DNA of 64,000 nucleotides from Chionoecetes opilio (GCA_016584305.1 JACEEZ010007263.1:53501-117500); one strand, 5' to 3'. Positions 14,344 to 27,521 are shown, counted from the stretch's first letter. The notes: generated from the sequence alone by a model not told the origin. Numbers and translations: made by a program.

Positions 14344-14745
14344 GTACGTGTTGGTGATAGAGAAGGGGGGAAACGGGGGGGGGGGTTTTGTAATAAAGAA
14401 GGGGGTGTTGGTGGGGAAACGGGGGGGAGGAGGGTTGGGGATGGAGAAGGCGTTGTGGTGTTGGTGGGGATATGTGTGGTTACAAGGGGGTGGGGGGCAT
14501 CTTCACGTGTTTAGGGAGTAGGGGGGCAGGAAGTAGGGGGAGGGTGGTGTCACCGCGTGATGGGAGTAGGGGGTAGGGAGACGAGGGGGGGTGTCACCGC
14601 GTGGTGAGGGAGTATGGGGGTAGAGAGACGAGGGGGGGTGTCACCATGAGGTGAGGGAGGAGGGGGTAGGTAGTGGAGGGTGGGTGGAGGTGAATGAGAA
14701 AGGGGGGGAAGGCGGAAGGGGGTGGGACAAAGGGGGGGAAGGTAG
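14344..14745. repeat. G-rich duplicated block B with internal minisatellite
   Basis: Second copy of the 13669-13985 block, inside the inverted-repeat element. Around 14515-14660 it carries an extra local expansion of GGGGTGTCACC-type units (three copies), absent from block A. Confidence 0.8.
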
Positions 14746-14983
14746 GGATGACAGCGCGCGTAACGGTTTCTTATCGTCACGATAGACATAAGACGATCAC
14801 GATAGTGTCACGAAGCTGCTACATAGATAACGATAGCGTCACGATAGACTTACGATAGCGCTGCGTTGGGTACAAACATCGGGGAGCTTCCCGATTTTTT
14901 AGTGCACGCACTAACTTTTCGTGGTCTCGGCAGAGCGCGTCACGAGCGTCACGATCAGGGTTGGATCAAATACTGACTTTTTA

Positions 14984-15370
14984 CAATTGAAATACAAATA
15001 CAAATACTTTCGTTTGGGATTCCAAAAATACAAATACAAATACAAATACTTTTCTTCCTAAATCTAAAAATACAAATGCAAATACAAATACTTTTCTTCC
15101 TAAATCTACAAATACAAATACAAATACTTTCGTTTGGGATTCCAAAAATAAAAATAAAAATAAAAATACTTTTCTTCCTAAATCTAAAAATACAAATACA
15201 AATACAAATACTTTTCTTCCTAAATCTAAAAATACAAATACAAATACAAATACTTTTCTTCCTAAATCTACAAATACAAATACAAATACAAATACTTTTC
15301 TTCCTAAATCTACAAATACAAATACAAATACAATCACTGGTTCAGAAAATAAAAATAAAAATACAAGTAC
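14984..15370. repeat. Subterminal AAATAC array of the hAT element
   Basis: Seven or so blocks of tandem ACAAAT hexamers alternate with TTTTCTTCCTAAATCTA or TTTCGTTTGGGATTCC spacers. The opposite end has the same hexamers (18829-18990). Such subterminal repeats are where hAT transposases bind. Confidence 0.8.
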
Positions 15371-15493
15371 TCATACTTCAGATTTCATAGCTACTAATAA
15401 AAAATACTCCTGAAAATATGCAAAAAATAAAAAATTGTTCACACAAGTTTATATCTGCATTCTACATATCATAATTGCATTTAATCATCATTA

Positions 15494-17495
15494 ATGCCCG
15501 AAGGTTTCCGGCCGAGTTTTGCTCGCTCAGGAGTGTAAAAATTACCGGCCTTACTAAATACTCTTTCGATGGTGCCGACGTTGCACAGCACCCTAGAATA
15601 TTTTTGGCAAAAGGCTTCAAATGTTGAAGCTCTTGTTTTCACGCCAGTACTTCAGCGGGTTGATATCAAAACCCAGAACACCTTCTTCTAGGTACGACTC
15701 AAGTTCTGCCTTTACCACTGTAATGTCCCCTTGTTGATGCACTCACATTTATTTCCCCAGCTGGTGGCATGTAGGCAAAAACCGAGGGCGTTTGCACTCA
15801 TTCCAGCCTTGTCTTGATTGGTGCTTGTGGTGACGAAAGGCTCCCTCTCTTAAATTGTGTTTCTTCAAAGACGACTGAGTTGACTCTGAAATAATTAGGT
15901 CCACAATCTTAGAAATTTTTTCCTTTTTTTTTTCCTCACATGGCAGCCATGCCAACTTAAACCTGGGTCCATGACAGCTGCGGCAATGACATCAGTCGTC
16001 TCAAGAACGAATGCAACCTCTTTTGATAGAAGACTGTAGTGCATTAGCCAAGTTTAAGCAGTAGATTGGTTTACTTTCCGTGAATAGTTTGAGGCTGTGC
16101 TCAAGGCCAAATACAACTGGTGCAACGCAAAAAAGTGTCACCATGTTTTCTCCTTCCACTTCCGACATCGCCTCTTGGAACGGTTCCAAAACTTGTATCA
16201 CTTCTTTTAGCATTGCTATTTCCATTCCTTTCAATTCTTCTACGGTCTTGTGCGATCCTAGGAGACGAATAGCTGAGTTGACCCCATTAACGTCTTTGAG
16301 AACTGACTTAAGCATAGTCAGTTGAGAGTTTCCATCTAGTAGCGTTGGCAGCCTGCAGTGAAACCCCAATCTTTTCCAAGAACGGTTGCTGCCACAGTAG
16401 ATCGACGTATTGCAGCTACAATACTACAGCACTTGTGTATCACAGTTGCAATTGCGCTGTTTCTGACACAGGATCATTGAAGGCATCTCGTATGCAGAGT
16501 TGTTGTGTGTGTGCAAAGCAACTGGACCGATCCGGTGGAAGAAGGGCAAGGACCTCATTCAGATCAAGTTCTTCTTCCAAAATATCAAGGTTATCGGTGT
16601 CTCCATTTTTTATCGATACTTCATTCCTCACTTCATTTCCATATAATCCTGGTAGACAGACATCAATGCTCTCACCATAGACGAAGCATTGTCTGCAACC
16701 ACCTTCCTCACCTTGCCACGAATTCCGAATTTAGTGACTATATCCTCATATGCTGTAGCAATGTTCACAGCTGTGTGTCGTTCTACAAACTGATCGCAAG
16801 CAATGACACGCGATTTTAGCTCCCCTGATGAGTTGATGAAGTGTACAGTGACAGCAAGAACGATATCATTTTCCGATTCGTCCAGAGGTCCAATGTCGGT
16901 AAATAAGACTGAGGTTTTCAAATTCTGTCATCAATTGCGACTTAATGTCTTTCGCTCTCTGCAGAAGTAAACTGCTTCTAAGTGTGGTTCTGCTTGGAAA
17001 CACGAAGGGGTGGTTCTGCTTCGTGTAGAAGAGCTCTAAAGTCTTCCTTTCCACAATACTCCAAGGCAGTTGGTCACATGCAATGGAGTCTAAGAGTTTC
17101 TTTACCATAGCCCGTTGTTTGATGTGATTAGTGTTAAATTTGTTCTCTTGTGGATGCTTGGTTTTGAAGAACGAGGTCATTTTGTGCTGTGAATGTGATC
17201 CACAGCTCTCACGCTTCTTCTTTTCCTCTGCTGCTCTCAATGTCTCATATTCAGCATACTGAACTTTGTGAACTCTTCTGAGGTGGATAACTAGGTTAGA
17301 TGTTGCCTTAGTTGATGCCGAATACGACTTTTTGCACTGCAAACAGTCCGCTATAAGATTCATGTCAGTAGACTTGACATTGACAGAATAAAACTTTGCC
17401 AGTGTAGCTGATAGTTGAGGCAATTGTACGTCCTCCCAGGCCTCCTCATCCCCGATTGAAGGGCCATCTGGTGTATCAATGTCTTTGTTATCCAT
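15494..17495 (-). pseudogene. hAT transposase with BED zinc finger, frameshifted
   Basis: A start at 17495 follows a good acceptor (TTTGCAG). The N-terminal block (17495 to about 16925) holds a BED-type zinc finger: CLQC, then HLRRVH about 20 residues later. After a frameshift near 16920 the frame continues with KTSVLFTDIG...VTVHFI and LKSRVIACDQF (RNase-H-fold core) and VVADNASSMVRA. After another shift near 16630 it reads SCFAHTQQLCIRDAF, typical of hAT proteins. The block near 16370-16001 reads LTMLKSVL, LKEVIQVLEPF and EGENMVTLFCVAP. A C-terminal hAT dimerisation remnant (INPLKYW, ATSAPSKEYL) lies near 15690-15540. Several frameshifts and stops make it inactive. Confidence 0.85.
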
Positions 17496-17590
17496 CTGCA
17501 AAGAGAAAAAATGAGAAGTGAGAATCAATTTAATTTCACTTAGTTCTTCTTCTTCTTCTTTTTCTTCTTCTTACTATTATTATTATTATT

Positions 17591-17642
<52 letters not shown>

Positions 17643-18663
17643 GGTGTTATACACCAGTGAGTTTTAATGTTGATATTTTTTTTATATGAAGATAAGTGGA
17701 GCTTTACTATATTCATTGACTAAAAGATGGTTTTTCAACCTTTTTCACCCACGTACCCTTTGAACATTCTTAGCGTTATCCATATACCCCCTCCTTCCCC
17801 TTTGTGATTATAATAATATTAATAAAAAAACAAAAAAAACATTCAGTTACGTATATTTGTAGGTAGTGAAAAATAGCATAAAACAACATAATTTCACTCC
17901 ACACATCACTACACCAGACCCTACCATGCATCACACCAAAGTATAAAACAACATAATTTCACTCCACACATCACTACACCCTACTCCCACAAACACTTGG
18001 AAGTGCGTGCCCCCTGATAAACAAAGATTTTTTTTCTCTCTATCGCAGGAATAGATGTAGTGCCTAATGATAATGTTCTGCTTTATAATTACCTTATTTT
18101 AAAATAAGTAATTGTGAAATATTTTTTCCCCACGGCGGTGGCTGGGGTCAAAGTCAAGAAACACCTCCAACATACCTAGGTTCCGTGTCATTAGTTAGAC
18201 TCATTACTGACTGAGCCACCTAACAAATTACATTTTGCTACAGGGTTCAGTCAGCGTGGTCTCATAATGAGCCTGACGGCAGTACATTAGCATATTCCTT
18301 TTCCAAACACCATGTACAGTAAGTGTGAAAAAAAAAAAAACTAATTCCATGCAGAAAATACTTTATGGTAAAAATCATTAATTAATAAATGAATAAAAAA
18401 TCTGTGTGGCGGCAGTAATTGAAAATTAGAATTGGAAAGAGAATGAACACACACACACAAACATTACCTCTAGTATGGCACAATTGAGGTATTGTAGGTC
18501 GTCCTCCCCTCTTCGCTACAGCTTCAGCTTGTCATGCTGTCAATAAACTTAAAGTACATACTCGCGCCACAGCGACAGCAAGTGTGACTGGAAGTGGGAC
18601 AGGAATGGTACTCGTACGCGACGTGTACGTGACCCGTCATAGTTTCGTAAATCATGGTTGTTG

Positions 18664-18694
18664 TTCTCACTCACTCACTCACTCACTCACTCAC

Positions 18695-18767
<73 letters not shown>

Positions 18768-18769
18768 CC

Positions 18770-18810
<41 letters not shown>

Positions 18811-18812
18811 TC
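18664..18812. repeat. (CTCA)n, (CT)n, (TG)n compound microsatellite
   Basis: Three successive simple repeats inside the right part of the hAT element. They abut its AAATAC subterminal region. Confidence 0.95.
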
Positions 18813-19099
18813 AAATGATTTTGACTCGAAATATCAAATATAAATACAAATACAAAATACTTTTTTTCTGGGTGCCATGATACAAATACAAATACAAAAT
18901 ACTTTTTTATCTGGATGCTAAAATACAAATACAAATACAAATACATTAAAATTGTATTTAAATACAGTTCAAATACAAATACAATTGTATTTGATCCACC
19001 CCTGGTCACGATCAGTCACGATGGACCCATAACCAGGAGCATGACGGCGCTGCGCATTGCATTGGTGGCGCGTTCGTGGTTCGATTATGGAATGTGTGA

Positions 19100-19596
19100 A
19101 GTGAATGTGTGTGTGAATCTTAACAAAATAGTAAAAATAACCCCAAACCTTACTAACACGTTGACGCGCTGGTTCGTTCCCATCATAAACAAAACTCATA
19201 ACATTTCATAATAATCATCCTTACCTTACATACACAGTTTTCGAATATTTAACAATTCCTAGAAATACTCTCTACTCACATAACTCCTTTTTTTGTTTGA
19301 CGATCTTCTTAACAGTGAAAAGAAATAGTTAGAAGAGAAAATATCATGTAGGTAGATGTCCATATCCCCTTTATTTATACTGGTTTTGCTGATTCACTTC
19401 CCTCCGCCAAACCCTTTTTAGTTTATCCTTTGCCTGTGAGGAGTGAAGGGAAGCGGGTGTGATAGTGGTGGTAATGTTTGTGTGTCTTGTCTGTTGCCGC
19501 ACTCACAGTTTTGTTCTCGTTCCCATGACACGCTTGTGTGTGTAATCACCCTTGACTAGAAGCCGAGAGGAATGGGGACGCGTTTGTTTGGTTGTT
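19100..19596. other. Intergenic, nothing recognised
   Basis: No coding signal and no recognised repeat family between the inverted-repeat element and the next trinucleotide array. Confidence 0.4.
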
Positions 19597-19658
19597 GTAG
19601 TAGTAGTAGTAGTAGTAGTAGTAGGAGTGGTAGTAGTGGTTCTAGTAGTAGTAGTAGT

Positions 19659-19695
<37 letters not shown>

Positions 19696-19750
19696 TAGTA
19701 GTAGTAGTAGTAGTAGGAGTGGTAGTAGTGGTTCTAGTAGTAGTAGTAGT

Positions 19751-19790
<40 letters not shown>

Positions 19791-19835
19791 TAGTGGTTCT
19801 AGTAGTAGTAGTAGTAGGAGTGGTAGTAGTGGTTC

Positions 19836-19895
<60 letters not shown>

Positions 19896-19908
19896 CAGCA
19901 GTAGTAGT
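19597..19908. repeat. (TAG)n microsatellite with GGAGTGG/GGTTC higher-order interruptions
   Basis: TAG array in which an interruption block (GGAGTGGTAGTAGTGGTTC) recurs four times at about 40-100 bp spacing. This indicates duplication of longer segments within the array. Confidence 0.9.
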
Positions 19909-19913
19909 AGGAG

Positions 19914-20165
<252 letters not shown>

Positions 20166-20167
<2 letters not shown>

Positions 20168-21089
20168 AACGACTTGGATAGTGGGATTAGCAGTGATATC
20201 AGCAAGTTTGCTGATGATACTAAGTTAGGTAGGATTATTGGATCACAGTCTGACGTAAACATATTGCAGGGAGACTTAGATAAACTTAACGAGTGGGTAG
20301 TCAGTGGCAGATGGAATTTAATATTGATAAATGCAGCGTTATGAATGTTTGTAGAAAAAACCCTGATAATAGATACACCATAAGCAATGTATCGCTGAAA
20401 AGATCAGAAGGTGAAAAAGATCTTGGAGTGAGGGTGAGCCCAGGCCTCCGACCTAGGAAACAATGTATTGAGGCTAGAAATAGAGCTAATAGAGTATTAG
20501 GATTCATTACCAGAAGTGTTAAAAGTAGAAGTGCAGAAGTTATTCTAAAGCTTTATCTGGCTCTAGTCAGACCTCACCTAGACTATGCGGTTCAGTTTTG
20601 GTCTCCATATTACAGGATGGATATAGTGTTGTTAGAAAAAGTGCAGAGAAGAATGACAAAATGATACAAGGGATGCGTAACTTTAGTTATGAAAGGAGAT
20701 TGAAGTTATTAAAATTACACTCACTCGAGAGACGCAGAGTAAGGGTGATCTGATAGAAGTTTTTAAGTGGATAAAGGGATTTAATAAAGGAGAGGTAGGA
20801 AAAGTTCTTACGGCTTTTAACCAGGGTAGAACAAGAAGTAACGGATTCAAGCTGGAAAAGCATAGATTTAGAAAGGAAATAGGCAAAAACTGGTTCACAA
20901 AAAGGGTGGTGAATGAATGGAATGGTCGCAGTAGACAGGTAGTTAGTGCGGAGTCATTGGGGAGCTTTAAAGGGGAGCTGGATAGGTTCATGGGTGGGGA
21001 TGAAAGGTGGATGTAGGTAGTGTTAGGTGACAGGAACTACCACGTGTAGGCCTCGCGGCCTCTTGTAGCTTCCTTATTTTCTTATGTTC

Positions 21090-21092
<3 letters not shown>
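20166..21092 (+). pseudogene. CR1-like non-LTR reverse transcriptase fragment with 3' tail
   Basis: The frame opens INDLDSGIS...KFADDTKLG (catalytic FADD box near 20205). After an indel near 20310 it continues MEFNIDKCSVMNV, EKDLGVRVSPGL and LVRPHLDYAVQFWSP. After a second indel near 20660 it ends SFKGELDRFMGGDERWM with a stop near 21015. The 3'UTR has the signature GGAACTACCACGTG, then CGCGGCCTCTTGTAGC, then repeats of the 8-mer TTCTTATG. An 8-bp tandem tail instead of poly-A is characteristic of CR1 elements. About nine 3'-end scraps of this family are scattered through the window. Confidence 0.85.

Positions 21093-21151
<59 letters not shown>
21093..21151. repeat. (GA)n microsatellite
   Basis: Perfect GA array fused directly to the TTCTTATG tail of the CR1-like fragment. 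Confidence 0.95.
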
Positions 21152-21154
<3 letters not shown>

Positions 21155-21303
21155 GGGAGGGGTATCGCATGATGATTATCTTACCAGTAATGAGTTACTA
21201 ACACTCTGTAATGGTATAAATATCAAGTAAAGAACTATTTTAATCCTTATAACAGCAATAAGACTAGATTTTGACCCACAATAATTTAGAGACTTACAAG
21301 ACC

Positions 21304-21374
21304 GCGCCGCTGGTGTAGTGGTATCATGCAAGATTCCCATTCTTGCGACCCGGGTTCGATTCCCGGGCGGCGCA
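21304..21374 (+). tRNA. tRNA-Gly (anticodon CCC)
   Basis: The 71-nt cloverleaf is complete: a perfect 7-bp acceptor stem (GCGCCGC/GCGGCGC), D arm with GGTGTAGTGGTAT, a 5-bp anticodon stem CAAGA/TCTTG around loop TTCCCAT (anticodon CCC), and a 5-bp T stem with GTTCGATTC loop. The discriminator is A, and there is no intron or encoded CCA. A T5 run at 21381-21385 can act as the RNA polymerase III terminator. Box A and box B are intact. The sequence appears essentially identical to the vertebrate tRNA-Gly(CCC) as I remember it. This is the only convincing tRNA gene here; other tRNA-like sequences are SINE heads. Confidence 0.95.
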
Positions 21375-22440
<1,066 letters not shown>

Positions 22441-22444
<4 letters not shown>

Positions 22445-23151
22445 TTCTTTATCGTGTTTGGTCTGTGGTTGGCGATAAGTACTTCCTCACATATCATAAC
22501 GATACAGTTGTCTCACAATCAGCACGAGCAGTCCCTCCACATGCACAGATAACCTCAGGTTCATTGTCACCACTTCTATTCTTGACCTCTTGACAGGCTG
22601 TAGATTGCATCATGAATTTAATTCTATCAACATAGATTATTTATCCATGAATTATTTATTTTCACTTGCCTCATAAGGTTGACGTCAGCTTTTCCACGCT
22701 GCATGGTATCACTTCCTTTCTGGCCAACTTAGCTTGAAGAGATAGGTATATGGAGAGAAGCTTTCTTCTGTACTATCCTTCCCCTCATACCAGTAAGATA
22801 TCTTAGTGAAGTGTAGCTAATTAAAGTGCCCATGAATTAACAGAGTTTGCTACTGTCTGTGGAGCTTGTGTGGTACTTTGTAATCATTTGTTCTTCCTAT
22901 ATATACATCTGAAGCCACTCGGAACCCAAACTCTAATGTTTGTCTTGGAGATTTGTATTCATGTTGCTGTAAAACAAACTAATTCCAACGCATCATTCTT
23001 GAGGTTAAATCTCATCACATTTTTCATATCACAGCAGACGTATTTTTGCCAACATCTCATTCACCCTTTCCTCCTCTTCCTCCTCCTATGATTGCATGTG
23101 CCCTTCCTCCTTTGTTCAGTGTTCCTTCTCTCGGCATCCTGGTCCCCCTCT
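22441..23151 (-). other. 3' flank and possible 3'UTR of SLC16-like gene 1
   Basis: Reading the minus strand from the stop at 23152, an AATAAA-type polyadenylation signal occurs at about 22655-22660, roughly 490 nt downstream. The 3'UTR could therefore end near 22640. No other gene is visible. UTR assignment is tentative without transcript data. Confidence 0.35.
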
Positions 23152-26100
23152 TCACAGATCTGGACGCCCCTCCTCTCCCCTCTGCTTATCATACTTGATC
23201 GCCTCTCCCATCAGCGTCCACATAAGGGTTGCACAGACCGATATCCCGGCCAACACCCAGATGCTGATGGCGTAGCTCTGAGTGGCATCCCGAATCATTC
23301 CTGTAAACGATTGTACGCTAGAATGAAACCTGTGAATAGTTGGCACATGAAATCAGAGGAGGAGGAGGAGGTGGAGGAGGATGAATGAGAAGATGTTGGC
23401 CAAAATACGTGAATAGGAAAAAACTGGTTCACAAATAGCGTGGTAAATGATTGGAATGGTCTCAGTCGTCAGGTGGTCAGTGCGGAGTCAATAGGGAGCT
23501 TTAAAAAGAGGCTGGATAAATTCATGGATGGGGATGAAAGGTGGATGTAGGTAGTGTTAAGTAACAAGAACTACCACGTGTAGGTCTCGCGGCCTCTTCT
23601 AGCTACCTTATTTTCTTATATGTCCATATATGTTCTTATATAGTAGGGACTTTCGTAGTTGTTGTAACAGTAGCAATATCAATGGTAGTAGAGGTAAGAA
23701 CAACACTCAGTAGTCGTGCCGTAACTCACCTATTGGAGGTCCCATGATGACGAGGGTGATGCCGTTGATGAAGGCGCTGGTGCCGAACATAGGCGCCAGG
23801 CGTTGCAACCCCATCACGTCGATTATGACGAGGCTGTACAGGCTAATGTAAGCGCCGTACCCGATTCCGTACAGCCCCATGTTTGCCATCAGCCACCCTG
23901 TCGACTTCAGTAGCGGGAAGACTGACGGGGAAAATAAGAGTGGGTGAGTTTTCGAAATAACAATCACTGTCCTATTGCAAGAATTCGGAGGAATTTAAAT
24001 TTACAGTGGCACAAAGATTGAAGTAAACCTTAATAATGCAGTCATCAGCTCCGTTAAGTTGTTGGGTGAAAATTAGAAAGAAATGTCTTTACAACAATGA
24101 TGAATTACAAAAATCAAGTTTTAATGTTGCATATTTACGTACTCATGCCTAGTTTTCCTACATATTATTTTTTGGTAAATATATTATACAAACAATGATT
24201 GCTAAGTTAGACAAGGATAAAAATTCACTCAGTTCATACTCAGTTCTTGTGTTTATGAAACCTCTACGGTCAAGATCAAGCTAAATTGGCCAATCCCCCA
24301 TTTTGCGTTTTTTCTATCATAAATACGGTACTGGCAGTAAGCGGACTTTTTGTAACGCTTTCTTTTCTGCTCTAGGCTATTCCCCTATAATGTAAAGAAA
24401 ATGGAGCAGCAACAGTGGAAGTAGCAGTAGTGTTAATAGTGGTTGTAGAAGGAGGAAGAGGAGGAGGACGAGAAGGAGGAGGAAGGGAAAAATTAGTATT
24501 CTACATAAAAAGAATACCAAGAGCGAGATAAAGGTCGATGGTGAAAGATAAAGACAAGCTATTTCATGCACGGGTGGCAGGAGGGATGTGTGGTGGCAGC
24601 TTACTTGCGGTGGAGACGGCCATGATGCCACACCCGGCCACGCAGCCAGCCCGCACGCTGAAGAAGGAGCGGTCAGACAGCACGGAGCAGAAGAGACGGG
24701 TGAAAAAACTGGCTACGGCCACGGCGGATATACTCCAGGCAGAGACATCGGGCGAGAAGCCGGCGTCCTGCATGGCGAAGGGCACCATCATCAGGAAGTA
24801 GAGGAGGTTGACACAGGCCAGGGCGTTGGACACACAGACGATGCACGCCCGCCTGGAGCGAAGAATGCCAAGGTCAGACAAGGTAGATTTTGCCACTCTA
24901 ACGAAGAGCAGCGATTTGGAGGACTTGGTCGGCGTGTTGGCTTGTGGACTGATCGGAGGACTCGCTTCGTCTTTTTCGTGCTGAGAGTCCTTCACTGGCC
25001 TCGCCTTCATGTGCCACTCGACGGGGTGGAAGGTGGCGGCGGCGACGCAGGCGTGGAGCATGAGTCCACTGAAGACTAGAGTCGCCCCGCGGTCACCAAA
25101 AGTATCTTGAAGAAATCTGGTGAGGGGCGGCACGGCGATCTGTCCAGTACTCACTCCGCCCATCATGATGGCGTGGGCCCGCCCGCGCCGCCTCGTGAAG
25201 TAGCTGGGCACCACAATGAAGCACAAGCAGCTCACCATGCCGCCGCCAATACCTGCAAATGGACAGCTTTAAAAATACGAAACAATTACCCAAGACATTC
25301 AGATTATTTGTAACTCAACAAAGAATCAACTTCCGCTGGCTGGTGGATGGTGCACCGATTAGGACTCTTTCACGCCGGGAGCAATGCTTTGCTACACACA
25401 CTATGCAGCGGAAGCAAAGCTATTTAGCTTCCAATCGCCTATCATGTTTTAATGAGGGTTTTTATACCGAAATATGAAGCTATGCAAACGACTCCTGCGA
25501 CTTCGCTCGCATAGCTTCGTCCATCGCCGCTTTCACAATTTTTTCATAGCTCTCCTTACGCATGCGCAGTGGAGCACCATTGAGGGGCTGTGAGGCCCGC
25601 AGCGAGTTGCCGCCTGCCTTTTTTTTTTTTTTAAAGCGCCTGTAGGCAGTGACCTCCAGCCTCCAGGGCTCGGATGGTATACGGTAGGCCCTGGAGGTTT
25701 CCCATGAGGGCTGTGATGGTTGGCCCTCGCCCGTGGTGTCGCAGGCAGGATTTTTATAGTGACGCCTGTGATTAGAGGCTCATGCCGCCCCCTTGTGTCC
25801 TCCGATGCACTCGTAATCGAAGGTAGAGTTAATGAGTTAATGGACAGCATGTGGGTGTTCTTAGGCCACTCGACGGTGCAGAAAGATTTTTAGTGGATTT
25901 AGGTTCTCATCGGATCGAACTCGGGTCACCGAGAACGCCACTTAGAGACTCTAACCACTCTGCTACCGCCTTCCCTACGTTAATCTTTTAAGCCCAGTAA
26001 TACCTCACAGAATTTACTATTTACACAAAAGTGATAAGACCACAGACAAGACTGACCGTTTCTTACCGCCAAGGACAGAGTAGGAGAAAAATAGGAACTC

Positions 26101-27153
26101 TGGTGAAGGCGTGAAGGACGTGATGGTGAAACCGAGGGAGGCCATGAAGGCACCGATGACCCCCACGGCCCGCCACCCGAACTCCTGAGACAGTGGCCTC
26201 ACCAGCAAAGAAGTGACGTTCCACAAGAAGGTCTGGATACCGAAGATCCAGGAGTTGAGGGTGGAGGTGGTCCCTTCCCGCAGCAGGTATTGAGAGAAGA
26301 GAATGCCGAAACAGGGACCCATAACGGGGATAAGCATCTGAGAGAGAGAACAAAATGGGAGAAAGAATGAGAGAAAATAAAAATAAAAGTATATATATGA
26401 GAGATAAAAATATGGAGGTTGTTAGATCGGATTTTTTTTTTGTCAATTTGTTATCGTACCTCCAACACCTTGTTTCCTTATTACCTTCTTTTCTATATTC
26501 TGTGACATCAGCTTAAACCTTATATTCCTACTGCAATGACTAAGTCTCTATTCAATGATTAGTTACTAGTACACTAAGCGTTACGTGCCGGCTATGAGTG
26601 GCAGGATCATGAATATAATAACCGAGGAAATTGATAAAGGGGAACAGATTAATATGTTCAGTGTGATTATGGAGAACGAGGACATCGACTTGGCTATTAC
26701 TGAAAATTGAAATCTTTGATGTGTATACTAGGAAAAGAAATATAGATAATTGAATAGGTGTAAAAGCATAAGAGAAATCTGAAAAAGTGGTGCGAGAGAA
26801 AGAGCTAAAGAATGAAACGAGTATTTTCATTCAAGGGCACCAACAAGCAGTACTGCCAGTGAATTAATCAGATAAGAGAGTATCTTAACACTCACCATGA
26901 TAACAGCACTCCCGAAGGCCGCCACCCAGCCCCACCCTCCGTCAGGCGCCTCCATCTGCCCACCACCAACGTCGTCCTCTGCCTTATTCCCTCCTCTCGT
27001 CGCCTCATGGCCCGCCGGAACATCGTTCTCCCGACCCTCCTCAACACTAAGTCTTCTCTGCTCTAACTCAATTTCCTCATGGCTTGAAACCTCCGACTGA
27101 CACCTCTTCTCGTCATCCTCAGCCGCCATGGAAACCTTAACATTTCGCGTCAT
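23152..27153 (-). CDS. Monocarboxylate-transporter-like protein (SLC16/MFS), gene 1, 5 coding exons
   Basis: Predicted exons on the minus strand are 27153-26896, 26337-26067, 25252-24605, 23921-23730 and 23300-23152. All have GT-AG borders and consistent phases (0,1,1,1), giving 505 residues. It should be a 12-helix plasma-membrane transporter of the major facilitator superfamily. The first SLC16 signature PDGGWGW is at residues 70-76 before TM1. The second signature is YFTRRRGRAHA at 194-204. PVEWHMK closes TM6, followed by a roughly 50-residue polar cytoplasmic loop. The TM8 Arg is about residue 362 (FFTRLFCSVLSD). The aspartate four residues before that Arg in MCT1 is Ser here. The start is either residue 1 or Met9, which has the better context (CCATGG). 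Introns hold a SINE, a Jockey-like tail and a CR1-like tail. The substrate cannot be told from sequence. Confidence 0.9.
23409..23642 (+). mobile_element. CR1-like 3'-end fragment
   Basis: It encodes the last residues of the RT (NWFTNSVVNDWN...SFKKRLDKFMDGDERWM) and the 3' tail GAACTACCACGTG, CGCGGCCTCTT and TTCTTAT repeats. It lies in the last intron of gene 1, antisense to it. Confidence 0.85.
24265..24400 (+). mobile_element. Jockey-like 3'-end fragment
   Basis: CTAAATTGGCCAATCCCCC, then ACTGGCAGTAAGCGGACTTTT, matches the 3'UTR of the element at 3965-6429. It lies in intron 3 of gene 1, antisense. Confidence 0.7.
25545..25976 (-). mobile_element. tRNA-derived SINE in intron 2 of gene 1
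   Basis: On the minus strand from 25976 there is a tRNA-like head with box A (TAGCAGAGTGGTTAGAG) and box B (GAGTTCGATCC). A roughly 280-bp body and an A-run (complement of the T-run at about 25619-25632) follow. The tail beyond the A-run may be part of it or flank. No target duplication was found. It has no other copy in the window. Confidence 0.65.
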
Positions 27154-27248
27154 CTTCCCATGGAGCGTCCGAGACCTGTCTGAAGGTGGTGAAGAAGACG
27201 TCGAAGAAAATCCTTATCTTTTTTTCTGATAACGTTACGAAAACTTAA

Positions 27249-27297
27249 ATAGCTCAAGTAGCTTCCTTATTTTCTGATGTTCTTATGTTCTTATAAT
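27249..27297 (+). mobile_element. Minimal CR1-like tail scrap
   Basis: Only GTAGCTTCCTTATTTTC and two TTCTTAT units remain, about 100 bp upstream of the gene 1 start codon, antisense to the gene. Confidence 0.7.
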
Positions 27298-27516
27298 GAT
27301 CTTTCACCCACGACGATCAGTAAGCAACTAACAGACAAACGGTGTCTAGTGTCTTGTTATCACTGTGTTGCTTCGGTTTTGTGACACTCCGATGATGTGA
27401 GAATATGAGGTAACGGCTATATATGTGTACATATAGCACTTCAAGGAAGCTCCCGGGGGTGTCGACGGGGGTGGAGGCGATGCTATACTGCCGCCAGCCC
27501 TCCCACATGATGACTG

Positions 27517-27521
<5 letters not shown>

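Larger units (their letters stand above)
14956..19004 (-). mobile_element. hAT transposon, 4049 bp, with 8-bp target duplication
   Basis: The ends are CAGGGTTGGATCAAATAC (14956) and inverted GTATTTGATCCACCCCTG (to 19004). GTCACGAT flanks it at 14948-14955 and 19005-19012. Subterminal regions are dense in AAATAC repeats (14990-15360 left, 18829-18990 right). A decayed transposase gene is read on the minus strand. Other contents are a TTC/ATT microsatellite at 17545-17640, a direct duplication of ATAAAACAACATAATTTCAC text at about 17877 and 17942, and CTCA/CT/TG repeats at 18664-18812. Because the target lies in a CACGATAG-repeat region, a chance match for the duplication must be kept in mind, but ends and duplication together are convincing. 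Confidence 0.9.
14011..19099. mobile_element. CACGATAG-rich element with 39-bp inverted ends, split by a hAT insertion
   Basis: The left end 14011-14049 begins TCACACATTCCATAATCG and then CCACGA. It is present inverted at 19061-19099 with only a few changes. Without the inserted hAT (14956-19004) and one target copy, the element is about 1.0 kb. It contains a dozen or so copies of the words CACGATAG/CTATCGTG in both orientations (14033-14280 and 14773-14860) plus G-rich block B. It has no coding capacity. The superfamily is unknown and I could not identify a target duplication. Confidence 0.65.

Noticed and set aside
16001..17495. Domesticated BED-finger gene (ZBED-like host gene)
   Set aside because: Several frameshifts, and it lies inside a hAT element with its own ends and target duplication.
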